The notes under the pieces: model-generated
What the model saw: only the letters and a program-made list of their open reading frames with translations
The model's database searches: none
What the model was told of the DNA's origin: nothing
Shown: in pieces, positions 8,875 to 18,232 of the stretch
Layout: every line of letters starts with the position of its first letter
How positions within the stretch are numbered: position 1 is the stretch's first letter
Translations under genes and position numbers: made by a program
Assembly: GCF_000340375.1 (NCBI RefSeq)
Contig: NZ_KB446650.1
Span: 20,163-82,071, forward strand
Origin: Eggerthia catenaformis OT 569 = DSM 20559
GTDB taxonomy: Bacteria; Bacillota_I; Bacilli_A; Erysipelotrichales; Coprobacillaceae
Direction of reading: 5' to 3'
Length of the DNA stretch: 61,909 bases

Positions 8875-9852
8875 TAAATAGTCATGTATTTCTTGAAGAT
8901 AAGAAAATAAGATTTCTTCCAATTCTTTATATGTACTCATTTGAGTCATTTTATTCTTTATTTTAGCTGCACCATGCATTCCTTTAATATACCATGGTGC
9001 CTGTCCCCTCATTTGTCTAATCGCATTCTTTTCACCATCTTTTATAATAAGTCTTTGTGTATGTTCTAAACACATCATAATTTTTTGATCAAACGATGGC
9101 TCTTGTTCTAGTATACCTGTTTGAAGATAGTCTACAGTCCGTTTAATCAGCCATGGATTTCCCATGGCTCCTCTTCCTATCATTACTGCATCACAACCTG
9201 TTTCATCAATCATTCTTTTAGCATCCTCCGGTGTTCTGATATCTCCATTACCTATAACCGGTATAGAAATATTTTCTTTTACCTGCTTAATATAAGACCA
9301 ATCTGCCTGTCCTTCATAAAACTGACTTTTCGTACGTCCATGTATTGCAAGTGCAGAAACACCAGCTGATTCAAAAAGCTTAGCCATTTCTATGCAATTA
9401 ATAGAATGAGTATCAAATCCTATTCTCATTTTAACTGTTACTGGTATACTGACTGTATCAGTTACTGCTTTTACAATCTCATAAGCTCTTTTAGGATCTC
9501 TTAAATAATCACTTCCTGCTCCCGATTTTAATACTTTATTAACAGGACACCCAGCATTAATATCTATAATATCTGCTGATGTATATTCTTCTATATATTT
9601 GGCCGCCTTTGCCATAGATGCTGCTTCTCCGCCAAATAACTGAAGACTTATAGGATGTTCTCCTTCATCAATTTCAAGCATATCTAAAGTCTTCTGATTT
9701 CTATAAATAATCGCCTTATCACTAATCATTTCAGAAACCGTTAATCCTACACCAAATTCTTTAATTAACTTTCTAAAAGCTATATTAGTGATACCGGCCA
9801 TTGGTGCCATCACTACCTGATTTTCTATTTTAACGTTCCCTATCTTCCACAT
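8863..9852 (-). CDS. dusB: tRNA-dihydrouridine synthase (DusB family)
   Basis: This is a flavin enzyme that reduces uridine to dihydrouridine in the tRNA D-loop. The TIM-barrel frame shows MAPMAGITNIAFRKL at the N-terminus, the catalytic cysteine in DINAGCPVNKVLKSGAGS, and the FMN-binding region PVIGNGDI...GRGAMGNPW. It has 329 residues from the ATG at 9852 (MWKIGNVKIE), with GGGTG six bases upstream. The frame extends to 9897, but that start has no ribosome site. It is monocistronic, divergent from the gene at 9930, with its own terminator. Confidence 0.93.
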   Translation of the reverse strand: MWKIGNVKIENQVVMAPMAGITNIAFRKLIKEFGVGLTVSEMISDKAIIYRNQKTLDMLEIDEGEHPISLQLFGGEAASMAKAAKYIEEYTSADIIDINAGCPVNKVLKSGAGSDYLRDPKRAYEIVKAVTDTVSIPVTVKMRIGFDTHSINCIEMAKLFESAGVSALAIHGRTKSQFYEGQADWSYIKQVKENISIPVIGNGDIRTPEDAKRMIDETGCDAVMIGRGAMGNPWLIKRTVDYLQTGILEQEPSFDQKIMMCLEHTQRLIIKDGEKNAIRQMRGQAPWYIKGMHGAAKIKNKMTQMSTYKELEEILFSYLQEIHDYLDAQ

Positions 9853-9929
9853 TTTTTTCACCCGTTCTACTTTATCAGTTAATCTTAATGAATGCAAATA
9901 TTATGTTATAATAAGACCGGGAGGTCATT

Positions 9930-10370
9930 ATGAACTACTATTATCATAATCATACAATACATTATCCTGATCATTTCATTATCTATAATGAAAAAGAAGA
10001 AGAGTGCTATACTATTGAGACTAAGCTTTCTTGGGGGCATTTCATTGAAATAAGACAGAATGATCGACTTCTTTATACTTTATCAGATAACTTGTCTTCA
10101 TATCTTCCTAAATTCACTATTAAAGAAGATGATAAGGTTCTAGGGAGCGTCAGTCAGATATTTTCCTTTGGTAAAACACAATATGATTTTAATTATTTAG
10201 GATATTATATTAAAGGAGATTTTTTAAGCAATCATTATTCCATTATGTATCAAGGACATGTTATAGGAGATTATTCTATTAAACATAATTTTGTATGTAT
10301 TCAAACCGATTCAGATAAAGTCATAGCTTTTATTATTGCTTTAGAAGCTTTTAAAAGTCTTATTAGATAG
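9930..10370 (+). CDS. LURP-one-related / Tubby-like-fold protein of unknown role
   Basis: A 146-residue protein with alternating beta strands and no membrane segment. It opens NYYYHNHTIHYPDHFIIYNE and contains repeated strand patterns such as KLSWGHFIEIRQNDRLLYTL and HYSIMYQGHVIGDYSIKH. This style fits the LURP-one-related (scramblase/Tubby-like) family common in Bacillota, whose function is unknown. A GGGAGG site precedes the ATG. The assignment rests on overall pattern rather than a diagnostic motif. Confidence 0.6.
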   Translation: MNYYYHNHTIHYPDHFIIYNEKEEECYTIETKLSWGHFIEIRQNDRLLYTLSDNLSSYLPKFTIKEDDKVLGSVSQIFSFGKTQYDFNYLGYYIKGDFLSNHYSIMYQGHVIGDYSIKHNFVCIQTDSDKVIAFIIALEAFKSLIR

Positions 10371-10682
10371 TCAATACCTTTTTGTTCTTAAGTGCAGTAA
10401 TTATCATTGCATAAATTCCATGTTTATATAAGGAATAATTAAAGTGTGGCAATTAATGATAAATTTATAAACCCCATAAATAATATAATAAAATTCGTTA
10501 AATGAAATACATATAAGTATAAGTATTTCATTAGTCCTTAAAAATCTTACTTATTGAAAATTCAAATTTGAATAGATAAAAAGAGGATAACTAAGTTTTC
10601 ATCTAGTTATCCTCTGCCTCTGAAATAGGATATCAATATTATATAGTATATTTCTTATGCATATTGTACATATGGATTAAGC
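10371..10682. other. Intergenic region with a strong minus-strand terminator
   Basis: About 310 bases with no gene. It holds a terminator (listed separately), the short palindrome TTCAAATTTGAA at 10561-10572, and AT-rich sequence. I see nothing else. Confidence 0.6.
10578..10615 (-). terminator. Terminator of the large multidomain gene
   Basis: A 12-base-pair stem AGAGGATAACTA/TAGTTATCCTCT (10582-10593 with 10604-10615) encloses a 10-base loop. On the minus strand it is followed by four T, downstream of the gene ending at 10683. Confidence 0.85.
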
Positions 10683-13600
10683 TTATTTTACTAGAAACTC
10701 TCCTACTATTCTTGAATATAATTTGCCTGATAGTGCATCTTTCTTTTCGATTACTATATCTGACTTTAAATGCTCCCCTGTATATTTCAACGTTATTTCT
10801 TCATTTTTATGTGTAGGTTTAATTGGCATATAAACGTTATTTGAAATATGATTGCTTATATAAGTTCTGTTTAAACCTATAATATTTTGACTGATTCCTT
10901 GGAATAATACGGTTTTTCCGGTAACCCTGTCAATCTGATACTTCGCAAAGGAATCACAATCTACTTTCATAGTCACCTCATCTATCACTCTTAAATTATT
11001 TTTATATCTTTTTTCAGTTCTTTTAATTTTAACATCAGCCTCTCTTTCTGTAGATTTGATACGAATTTCCGGATAATCAGTATCAATATCATTTAATATG
11101 ATGGTACATATACCATTAGCCTGAAGAGTAGATTGAATTTCAATGAACGAATTCAAGGTTTCAATTTGCTGTATAAAGCTTCCTGATTCCTCTCCTTTTA
11201 ATTTCAGTTCATAAGATCTTTCATCGCCTAGAATTAAGTACATACTGCTATTATCCATATTACCGCTAACAAATGACAGTGGTATAATGGATACACCTGA
11301 TTGAATGCATTCAAAAAGAAAAGTCACACCTCTAGGTTCAAACAGACTGAAAAGAGCCAATATAAGTTTACCATTAAATAATGATCTTAAAAAGTATAGG
11401 CTTGGTGTAAGAGGTCTTTCTTTAACAACATTGTAGGGAGTTTCAAACATAAAACCATCCCAATTACCGAGACCCATTGGGTTATCTATAAATAGATGGT
11501 CTGTTGATCTATAATCTGAATCTTTTTTATAACCATTCTCATCCTTATTTGGCTTGAAGTAATGAAAAGTGTCTTTTCGAGGATTAACGCTGATCCAATT
11601 TATAAATTCTTTCTCTTTTTCTCCATTTATATCCACAGACCTGCGACTGCTAAAATTCGGATCCGCTACATAAATTCGCCAATCATCATTACTTACTCTT
11701 TCTGTCTTATATGCTAAAACAGCATGACCTGAAAAACCGCTTGCAATATTCATAAAGGTGATAATAGAAAAGCCATCCTTCTCCACATGTCTTTCAACAC
11801 TTCTAAAGATTCTTGCCGGATGACGAATGTCTCCTCTTGTAATTGCATTAACCATATTTTTTAAGGAATATGCTCCCCATTCATAAAGATGGCAACTTTT
11901 TATAACATCCTTAATCGGCTTTGTAAATTCTGTATCAGATTGTAAGAATTCAGAATCTTCATCATTAGCCTTATATTCTTTTAGCGGAAGTGTATAAGTT
12001 TTATTATCACGTTTTGCTATAGATAGTGCTGCAAGGCACATTCCAAAACAATTTCCTTGTTTTGCACATTTTCTTACTGCGTAATAAAAAATCGAGTCAA
12101 TCGGATTCATAACCTCATCCCACCAATTGCAGACATAATCCATGTCCCGGAATACGGATGCAACATATTGATAAGAAAGTGGCTTATTGGTTTTAAAATT
12201 ATCAAATCTCCACCAGCATTCTGATCGAAATGTATTCTTATTTATTATATATTCACCCTCTGTTAAATCATGTATGGCATAGTTAGTCAATACTGTATCA
12301 TACTTACACAGATATGCATCCTTCCCGTAATGATCCAGTGGTGTTCTGGCATACACCCCATCCAGCTTATTCACAGTACTATCAAAAGTCAGCCCCCACA
12401 GATTTTCAATACTATATGTCCTTTCTAAAGTTCCAAGATATTCTCCATCATTTATCCTATCATAATCGGAATACTTTATCAGAAAATAAATTTTAGTTTC
12501 TCCGGTAATATCCAAAGTTACTTCTTTTCTAATATCTTTTGTTTTTCTTTTTCCTCTAAAATATTTATTTTCACAGTCCTCACTTCCAAACCTTTGACGA
12601 TATCCGCTAGTTGAAAGTGTCAGCCTAAATGATAATTCTGCATTGTAATCTTTTTTGAAAGGGAAAAATTCCCAGCCATCATCAATTTTATATGATATTG
12701 CATCAACTAAATGAAGTGATATTCTGCTTAAAAAATAATATGTTCCATTATATTTTAATAATGTTCCATTCTTGCAGTCACAATACTGTTTATCTGCTGA
12801 AAAGTTTGTTGGCATGCCACATTTTTTATATCCGCCTTTTACATTGTATTCCCGTGCAAATTCTGCTGGCAGGAAAATAGCTTTATAAAGTGCTGAAAGA
12901 GGTGTATAAGTAACAATGTTAGTATTCTGTTCACAGGAAAATGTACAATATAGGTCTCCGTTTTGAAAGGACATTACATAGTGAATACAATAATCTATAG
13001 ATTGGGATGAATCCGTACAATTCTCCTTTCCAAGAAATCTTAGCTCAGATACCGGATATCCATATATACTAAGATTTCTATCAATATTATCTTTAAATGT
13101 ACCACCTCTAATCAAAACTACATTCGTTTCCTCGGAATAATACATATCTGAATATTCTGATCCATTTTGAGAATGCGTAAGAAAACGAGCACGATAGAAA
13201 CCATTATTTAATTCCTCTTTATCGTACAAAGGGTATCCAATAGCTGTTTCTTCAACAGATATATATTTCCTGAGAACATCGCCTGATAATTCATGAGCAC
13301 CAGTTTGTTCGTCATAGTAAATCGCACCATACTCAAAAATCTGTTTATTAAGTGAGCCATCTTTAATAGGATACCCGAGTTTTCCTGCCGGTCCACCAAG
13401 CTCTTGATATCTCTTCAAAATAGGCTTACTGACAACAGCAAACGCTCCAATTCTCCTTGTCCAGTATATAGATACTTCTTTATAATGAGAATATCGTCCA
13501 TTGGGTTTTATTTCTCCAGATGATATTAATTCTTTTGAGAAACTTCTATCATAAATATCTCTATATTTCTTTTCTATTTCATCAGTTCCATTATCAATAG

Positions 13601-14498
13601 CAGACTTAATAATATTTATATGCTCCTTTGAAATCGTACTATTAAATTCAACATCTTCTAAATATCCTTCAAATGGAGCAATTTGTTCTTTTCCTCCATT
13701 TCCAATTATCACATTCCTTGTTTTTCGCATATGCATTGCATCGTTTTTTGGCAAAATATATCGCATTATGTGTGTAGAGTTATTCATGATAACATCCAGC
13801 TCACTGCCTGTATAAATCACGGAAAGAGTATACCAGACATCAGTTTTTAGTGATACTTCTTCCAACTCGCGTACAATGCTTCCTGCACATAAATCAAACT
13901 GAATTACTGGAAAGATTCGAGTTCTTTCGATTGACAAAAAGAGATCTATCGGAATTCCGGCAGCTCCCTGCATTAAAGACATCTGCCTATTCTGATCATT
14001 AGCTGATGATATCTTAAATCTTATAGTTGCCGTAAATTCCGGATAGATATTATCTGAAAGTGGAATGTCAAGCTTCGCATTCGGATCTTTTAATGCAAGA
14101 AGATTCTTTGCTTCTCCCAATTTATCTACACATTCAACAGCATCCGCAAAAAAAATTCCTCGTTCTATTTGCTCCTGCATTTTTTTCTCTGAAAAATAAA
14201 GTTTTTTAGGTACAATCTCAAGTTTTTGCTTCTTTTTAAATTTCTTATACTTAATTTGATAAGTACTTGTTACCCCCGGTATATGTTCCATTTCAGATAT
14301 TTCATTCTGAGTAACGGTATCCCCTTTCTTCAGACGAGATTCATCATAATCAGGCAAGCAATATGCACAGCCATTATATCCGCAATTTAAAGCATCTGAA
14401 ATCGAATGAAATATTCTCTTGTTCTTTTCATACATTCGTTTTCCCTGAGTACAAGCAAGTGTATGAAGTTCCTTTGTTTTCCTATTACCTATAAACAT
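10683..14498 (-). CDS. Very large multidomain protein: Ada-like zinc site, LamG-like, LGFP repeats, papain-like peptidase
   Basis: About 1,271 residues from the ATG at 14498 (GGAGG ten bases upstream; the frame extends to 14564). Residues 1-50 (FIGNRKTKELHTLACTQ, then GYNGCAYCLPDYD) resemble the small Ada-type metal-binding module. Residues about 130-310 look like a concanavalin/LamG jelly roll. LGFP-type repeats follow at about 370-600 (GGPAGKLGYPIKDG, EYGAIYYDEQTGAHEL). Residues about 810-950 carry a papain-like signature: Cys in QGNCFGMCLAAL (about 815), His in SGHAVLAYK (about 924) and Asp in IYVADPNF (about 943). The last 200 residues look beta-rich. No signal peptide or anchor is evident. 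The function is unknown; a surface or toxin-like peptidase is only an inference. Confidence 0.65.
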   Translation of the reverse strand: MFIGNRKTKELHTLACTQGKRMYEKNKRIFHSISDALNCGYNGCAYCLPDYDESRLKKGDTVTQNEISEMEHIPGVTSTYQIKYKKFKKKQKLEIVPKKLYFSEKKMQEQIERGIFFADAVECVDKLGEAKNLLALKDPNAKLDIPLSDNIYPEFTATIRFKISSANDQNRQMSLMQGAAGIPIDLFLSIERTRIFPVIQFDLCAGSIVRELEEVSLKTDVWYTLSVIYTGSELDVIMNNSTHIMRYILPKNDAMHMRKTRNVIIGNGGKEQIAPFEGYLEDVEFNSTISKEHINIIKSAIDNGTDEIEKKYRDIYDRSFSKELISSGEIKPNGRYSHYKEVSIYWTRRIGAFAVVSKPILKRYQELGGPAGKLGYPIKDGSLNKQIFEYGAIYYDEQTGAHELSGDVLRKYISVEETAIGYPLYDKEELNNGFYRARFLTHSQNGSEYSDMYYSEETNVVLIRGGTFKDNIDRNLSIYGYPVSELRFLGKENCTDSSQSIDYCIHYVMSFQNGDLYCTFSCEQNTNIVTYTPLSALYKAIFLPAEFAREYNVKGGYKKCGMPTNFSADKQYCDCKNGTLLKYNGTYYFLSRISLHLVDAISYKIDDGWEFFPFKKDYNAELSFRLTLSTSGYRQRFGSEDCENKYFRGKRKTKDIRKEVTLDITGETKIYFLIKYSDYDRINDGEYLGTLERTYSIENLWGLTFDSTVNKLDGVYARTPLDHYGKDAYLCKYDTVLTNYAIHDLTEGEYIINKNTFRSECWWRFDNFKTNKPLSYQYVASVFRDMDYVCNWWDEVMNPIDSIFYYAVRKCAKQGNCFGMCLAALSIAKRDNKTYTLPLKEYKANDEDSEFLQSDTEFTKPIKDVIKSCHLYEWGAYSLKNMVNAITRGDIRHPARIFRSVERHVEKDGFSIITFMNIASGFSGHAVLAYKTERVSNDDWRIYVADPNFSSRRSVDINGEKEKEFINWISVNPRKDTFHYFKPNKDENGYKKDSDYRSTDHLFIDNPMGLGNWDGFMFETPYNVVKERPLTPSLYFLRSLFNGKLILALFSLFEPRGVTFLFECIQSGVSIIPLSFVSGNMDNSSMYLILGDERSYELKLKGEESGSFIQQIETLNSFIEIQSTLQANGICTIILNDIDTDYPEIRIKSTEREADVKIKRTEKRYKNNLRVIDEVTMKVDCDSFAKYQIDRVTGKTVLFQGISQNIIGLNRTYISNHISNNVYMPIKPTHKNEEITLKYTGEHLKSDIVIEKKDALSGKLYSRIVGEFLVK

Positions 14499-14860
14499 AC
14501 GCATCCTCCCTCCGATATTAATGAGGACATGTATGGAATATGAAATATCACAGACCACTAACAATACAAAATAACTCTATAAACAATAAGGTAAACAAAA
14601 CAAACAGATATATTATATCTTTTGTATCTTTCTCCTATAAACCGATTTAATAAAACTCAAAACTTTCCTATATCTCTTTATTTACATAATCCACAACATT
14701 CCCCATTTATTGTATTTGTACTTAGATTTTAGCATTTAGCAAACAGGAATACAATAAATCCAAATTTATTTTAAAAATTAATCATAATACTCAATCATTA
14801 ATAATTGAGCCTTTATAGAAGATCAGAAAATATTATGAATAATATTTTTTTTCATAATTA
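14499..14860. other. Divergent intergenic region before lon
   Basis: This AT-rich spacer separates the divergent large gene and lon. It contains a hairpin-forming inverted repeat with arms ATTATGAA/TTCATAAT (about 14832-14858). The promoter of the minus-strand gene must lie here, but I could not choose one. No gene is visible. Confidence 0.5.
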
Positions 14861-14888
14861 TTGCATTATTTTCTGATACTTATATAAT
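14861..14888 (+). promoter_or_regulatory. lon promoter (TTGCAT-16-TATAAT)
   Basis: TTGCAT at 14861-14866 and TATAAT at 14883-14888, 16 bases apart, fit a sigma-A promoter. Transcription would begin near 14895, about 40 bases before the CIRCE-like operator. A small hairpin AGGCTTTTAAGCCT lies between. Confidence 0.65.
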
Positions 14889-14934
14889 AGTAATAGAGTG
14901 AAAGGCTTTTAAGCCTTTATTTTATACTCATAGG

Positions 14935-14961
14935 TTAGCACTCTTTTATATATAGTGCTAA
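14935..14961 (+). promoter_or_regulatory. CIRCE operator for HrcA in the lon leader
   Basis: TTAGCACTC (14935-14943), a 9-base spacer and TAGTGCTAA (14953-14961) match the CIRCE consensus TTAGCACTC-N9-GAGTGCTAA with one mismatch. The right arm runs into the AAGGAGG ribosome site of lon (14960-14966). HrcA bound here would block transcript elongation and could also mask translation signals. CIRCE normally controls groESL and dnaK operons. Confidence 0.85.
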
Positions 14962-14973
14962 GGAGGTAATGAT

Positions 14974-17244
14974 ATGACAATTGTACCGGTTTATAATCAG
15001 GTTATTCTTCCTGATAGTAAGATTTATTTCCAAAGAGAAAATTTAATGACTCTATCCAATGAGGAACCGAAAATAAAAGAAGAAGTTATATTCCTGGTTC
15101 TTAGAGAAAATAGGGAAAATGAGCATTTATCATTAAATGACTTTTATCCGATAGGTGTTATTGGAACTATTGAAGAAACAAATAATAACTATGTTTTAAT
15201 CAAGACTCATGATCGTGTAAATATTAAGGAATTAAATACTCTTGAAGATCAGCGTATTGAAGTTATTTATACTGATAGAGCTGATCTGAATGATTTAAGC
15301 GAGGAAGACAATACTGAGAAATTAAAACAGATGAAAAAAGCTATGATTTCTTACTTTTCTCAATTTAGATGGGGTATTATTGCAAGGCAGTATATTAATG
15401 GATGGAAGTCTATGAGTGAGATTATTTGTGCTGTGAATTACTGGCTTAATATGACTCATGAGGAGAAATATGCCTTGCTTGAAACAGATAGTATATCTCA
15501 AAGAATTCAGATGATTGAAACCGACCTTTATGAATTCTTAGAGCTTTCTAAAGTATCTAATGAAGCAGAGAGTGCTCAGGAAGAAGATCATCAGAAAATT
15601 TATCGTGAACAGGCAATTAAGAAGCAGATTGAATATTTACAGAATGAATTAGATCAGATGCATCCGGATGAAGTCTCTGATGTACGTAGTTTAGAAATTA
15701 AGATTAAAAAAGCAGGAATGAGTCAGGAAGCACAAAAAGAAGCTGATAAGGCTTTAAATCGTATGAAACAGGAAGGAAGCAATTCTCCTGAATATGGTAT
15801 GCTTTATAATTATCTTGATTTTATGACTTCTCTTCCTTGGAAGAAAGCACGCAATAAGAAGATTGATTTAAATGAAGCTGAAAAAATTTTGAATAGTGAT
15901 CATTATGGTTTAGATAAAGTAAAGAAAAGAATACTACAGCAGATTGCGGTTATGGAACTTAATAAAAAACAGTCCGGTTCAATATTATTATTTGTCGGGG
16001 CACCGGGTACCGGTAAAACAAGTATTGCCCGATCTATTGCTGATGCCTTAAAAAGAAAATATATTCGCATTGCTTTAGGCGGAGTAAGAGATGAAGCTGA
16101 TATTAGAGGTCATCGCCGTACTTATATTGGTGCGATGCCGGGACGTATTATGGATGGTCTTTCTAAAAGCGGGGCTTCTAATAGCGTAATGGTATTAGAT
16201 GAAATAGATAAGCTTTCTCAATCTTATAATGGTGATCCGGCAGCTGCCTTATTAGAAGTTCTCGATCCTGAGCAAAATAATACCTTTACTGATCATTATA
16301 TGAATGTCCCTTATGATTTAAGTGATATTTTATTTATCTGTACTGCTAATAGTCTTGATTCTATTCCTGAACCTCTATTAAACAGAATGGAAGTAATCAG
16401 CTTTAATGGTTATACTCAACAAGAGAAACTGCAGATTGCTAAAAGACATTTGCTTCCTCAGTCTATGGAGAAGATGGGTATTTCATCTTCTCAGATGAAA
16501 CTTCCTGATCAGCTTTTAAAAACTATTATTGCTGATTATACAATAGAAGCAGGGGTTAGGGGACTAAAAAAGCGTCTTGATACTATCTGTAGAGTAGCAG
16601 CTGTTAATTTAGTAAAAGGAAAAAAAGATTTTAAAGTAACTGCTAAAAAACTTCCGGATATACTGGATATGTCACCATTAAAACATGAACATATTAATGA
16701 AAATAAAAAACCCGGTATTGTTTCCGGTTTAGCATGGACAACTGCCGGAGGAGAAATATTGTTTATTGAGACATTATTAGTTCCCGGTAATAATAAAGTT
16801 ATTATAACCGGTCAGTTAGGTGATGTTATGAAAGAATCTGTATCCATCGCTTTATCTTTAGTAAAAAGCATGTTCCCTAAAGAAGCAGAAGTCTTTAAAG
16901 AGCATGATATTCATATTCATGTTCCGGCCGGAGCAACTCCTAAAGATGGCCCATCAGCAGGTATTACACTGACTACCGCTATTGCTTCATTAATCACAGA
17001 AAAAGCGGTTGACTCATCATTCGCAATGACCGGTGAAGTCTCTTTAAGAGGAGTCGTTATGCCTATAGGAGGTCTTCCTGAAAAGCTGATGGCGGCACAA
17101 AGATCCGGTGTTAAAACTGTCTTTATTCCTAAAGACAATGTAAATGATCTTAAGGATGTCCCTAAAGAAGTCAAAGATAAATTAACAATTATTCCGGTCA
17201 GTCTTGTCAGTGAAGTATTAAAACAAACAAAAATTATAAGTTAA
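14974..17244 (+). CDS. lon: ATP-dependent protease La (Lon)
   Basis: Lon degrades misfolded and regulatory proteins in the cytoplasm. The 756-residue protein has an N-terminal substrate domain, a coiled linker around residues 200-260, and the AAA+ module with Walker A GAPGTGKTSIA and Walker B SVMVLDEIDKL. The C-terminal Ser-Lys protease has the active serine in KDGPSAGITLT and the lysine in GLPEKLMAAQRSG. The ATG follows AAGGAGG. It is monocistronic between a CIRCE-controlled promoter and a terminator, consistent with heat-shock control by HrcA. Confidence 0.97.
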   Translation: MTIVPVYNQVILPDSKIYFQRENLMTLSNEEPKIKEEVIFLVLRENRENEHLSLNDFYPIGVIGTIEETNNNYVLIKTHDRVNIKELNTLEDQRIEVIYTDRADLNDLSEEDNTEKLKQMKKAMISYFSQFRWGIIARQYINGWKSMSEIICAVNYWLNMTHEEKYALLETDSISQRIQMIETDLYEFLELSKVSNEAESAQEEDHQKIYREQAIKKQIEYLQNELDQMHPDEVSDVRSLEIKIKKAGMSQEAQKEADKALNRMKQEGSNSPEYGMLYNYLDFMTSLPWKKARNKKIDLNEAEKILNSDHYGLDKVKKRILQQIAVMELNKKQSGSILLFVGAPGTGKTSIARSIADALKRKYIRIALGGVRDEADIRGHRRTYIGAMPGRIMDGLSKSGASNSVMVLDEIDKLSQSYNGDPAAALLEVLDPEQNNTFTDHYMNVPYDLSDILFICTANSLDSIPEPLLNRMEVISFNGYTQQEKLQIAKRHLLPQSMEKMGISSSQMKLPDQLLKTIIADYTIEAGVRGLKKRLDTICRVAAVNLVKGKKDFKVTAKKLPDILDMSPLKHEHINENKKPGIVSGLAWTTAGGEILFIETLLVPGNNKVIITGQLGDVMKESVSIALSLVKSMFPKEAEVFKEHDIHIHVPAGATPKDGPSAGITLTTAIASLITEKAVDSSFAMTGEVSLRGVVMPIGGLPEKLMAAQRSGVKTVFIPKDNVNDLKDVPKEVKDKLTIIPVSLVSEVLKQTKIIS

Positions 17245-17245
17245 T

Positions 17246-17269
17246 AAAAGGCTCATAATGAGCCTTTTA
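17246..17269. terminator. Bidirectional terminator between lon and the hydrolase
   Basis: AAAAGGCTCAT and ATGAGCCTTTT pair around a short AA loop. T or A runs on both sides let it serve both convergent genes. It overlaps the stop codon of the minus-strand hydrolase. Confidence 0.85.
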
Positions 17270-18076
17270 TAATGTATCTATAAATTCAATAACCTCTTTA
17301 TTAAACTGTTCCGGCTTTTCAAAGAACAGCATATGACTACAATCTTCAAAAACAACTGTCTTTGCATTTTTAATATGTTCGCCTATCCATAAACTGCTTT
17401 GATAGTCAAATACTCGGCTTTCTTTGGCACAGAGAATAAGCGTAGGAATTGTAATATGAGGAATAAAATCACGCCAATCAAGATTTGTATGATCTCTCAT
17501 GATTTCAATTCTTACATATGGATCACACTTATCTATCTCACCTACAAGCATATTCTTATCTTCAGCAGATGGTTCATGCTTTAAGCAAGCTCCAATAAGT
17601 CCCTGTGCTGCTCCATGAGGATCATATTTTGCTGCCGCACATGTTTCTATGAATGTCTCAACATCATAACAGGCTTTCTGACCCCATTGCCAGTCTGACT
17701 TGATATACTGTGCAGGCGACTGATCAATGCAAATGAGACTGTCTATACGATGATTACCAAATAACTCCAGATAACTCCATAAAATAGAAGCTCCCATAGA
17801 CCAGCCCATAGCTGTTACATTTTCAACATCCAAGTAAACTAATAAATCTCTGACATCAGCCGCATATCTGGAAATACGATGTCCATGCATCACTGCTTCA
17901 GACTGTCCATGCCCTCTCATATCCATAAGAATCAGTTGATAATGCTTAGATAATTCTTGGATATTATTTTTCCAGAATTTTGTCGTACATGTCCATCCCG
18001 GCAGCATAAATAAAGGCTTACCTTCGCCAATTACTTCATAATAAATACTGACATGATCATTTGTCTTAAAAAACAT
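17267..18076 (-). CDS. Alpha/beta hydrolase
   Basis: A 269-residue alpha/beta-hydrolase-fold enzyme with substrate unknown. The frame shows the oxyanion region LFMLPGWTCTTKFW, DMRGHGQSEA, and the nucleophile elbow GWSMGASILW (GxSxG). A C-terminal Asp region (TLILCAKESRVFDYQ) and catalytic His (FEDCSHMLFFEKPEQF) complete the triad. It resembles the haloperoxidase/esterase-type group. It stands alone, converging on lon, with an AGGAGGC-type site before the ATG. Confidence 0.88.
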   Translation of the reverse strand: MFFKTNDHVSIYYEVIGEGKPLFMLPGWTCTTKFWKNNIQELSKHYQLILMDMRGHGQSEAVMHGHRISRYAADVRDLLVYLDVENVTAMGWSMGASILWSYLELFGNHRIDSLICIDQSPAQYIKSDWQWGQKACYDVETFIETCAAAKYDPHGAAQGLIGACLKHEPSAEDKNMLVGEIDKCDPYVRIEIMRDHTNLDWRDFIPHITIPTLILCAKESRVFDYQSSLWIGEHIKNAKTVVFEDCSHMLFFEKPEQFNKEVIEFIDTL

Positions 18077-18172
18077 AATAATAGCCTCCTTTCTTTTATT
18101 ATAGCAAACTAAGTAAACGCTTTCTATAACAAATCTTTTAATCTTCTCTTAACCAATATTTCTTTAAAATTA

Positions 18173-18211
18173 AAAGGATTAATCTCTGTATTATCCAGAA
18201 ATTAATCCTTT
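18173..18211 (-). terminator. Terminator downstream of hslO
   Basis: An 11-base-pair stem AAAGGATTAAT/ATTAATCCTTT encloses about 17 bases. On the minus strand it is followed by TTTTAATTTT. It ends the prfA-to-hslO gene string. Confidence 0.75.
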
Positions 18212-18232
18212 ATAAGAATTTTATTTTCGACT

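Noticed and set aside
9853-9897. An upstream start for dusB at 9897
   Set aside because: It has no ribosome site, lies in the promoter region, and family members start near MWKIGNVKIE.
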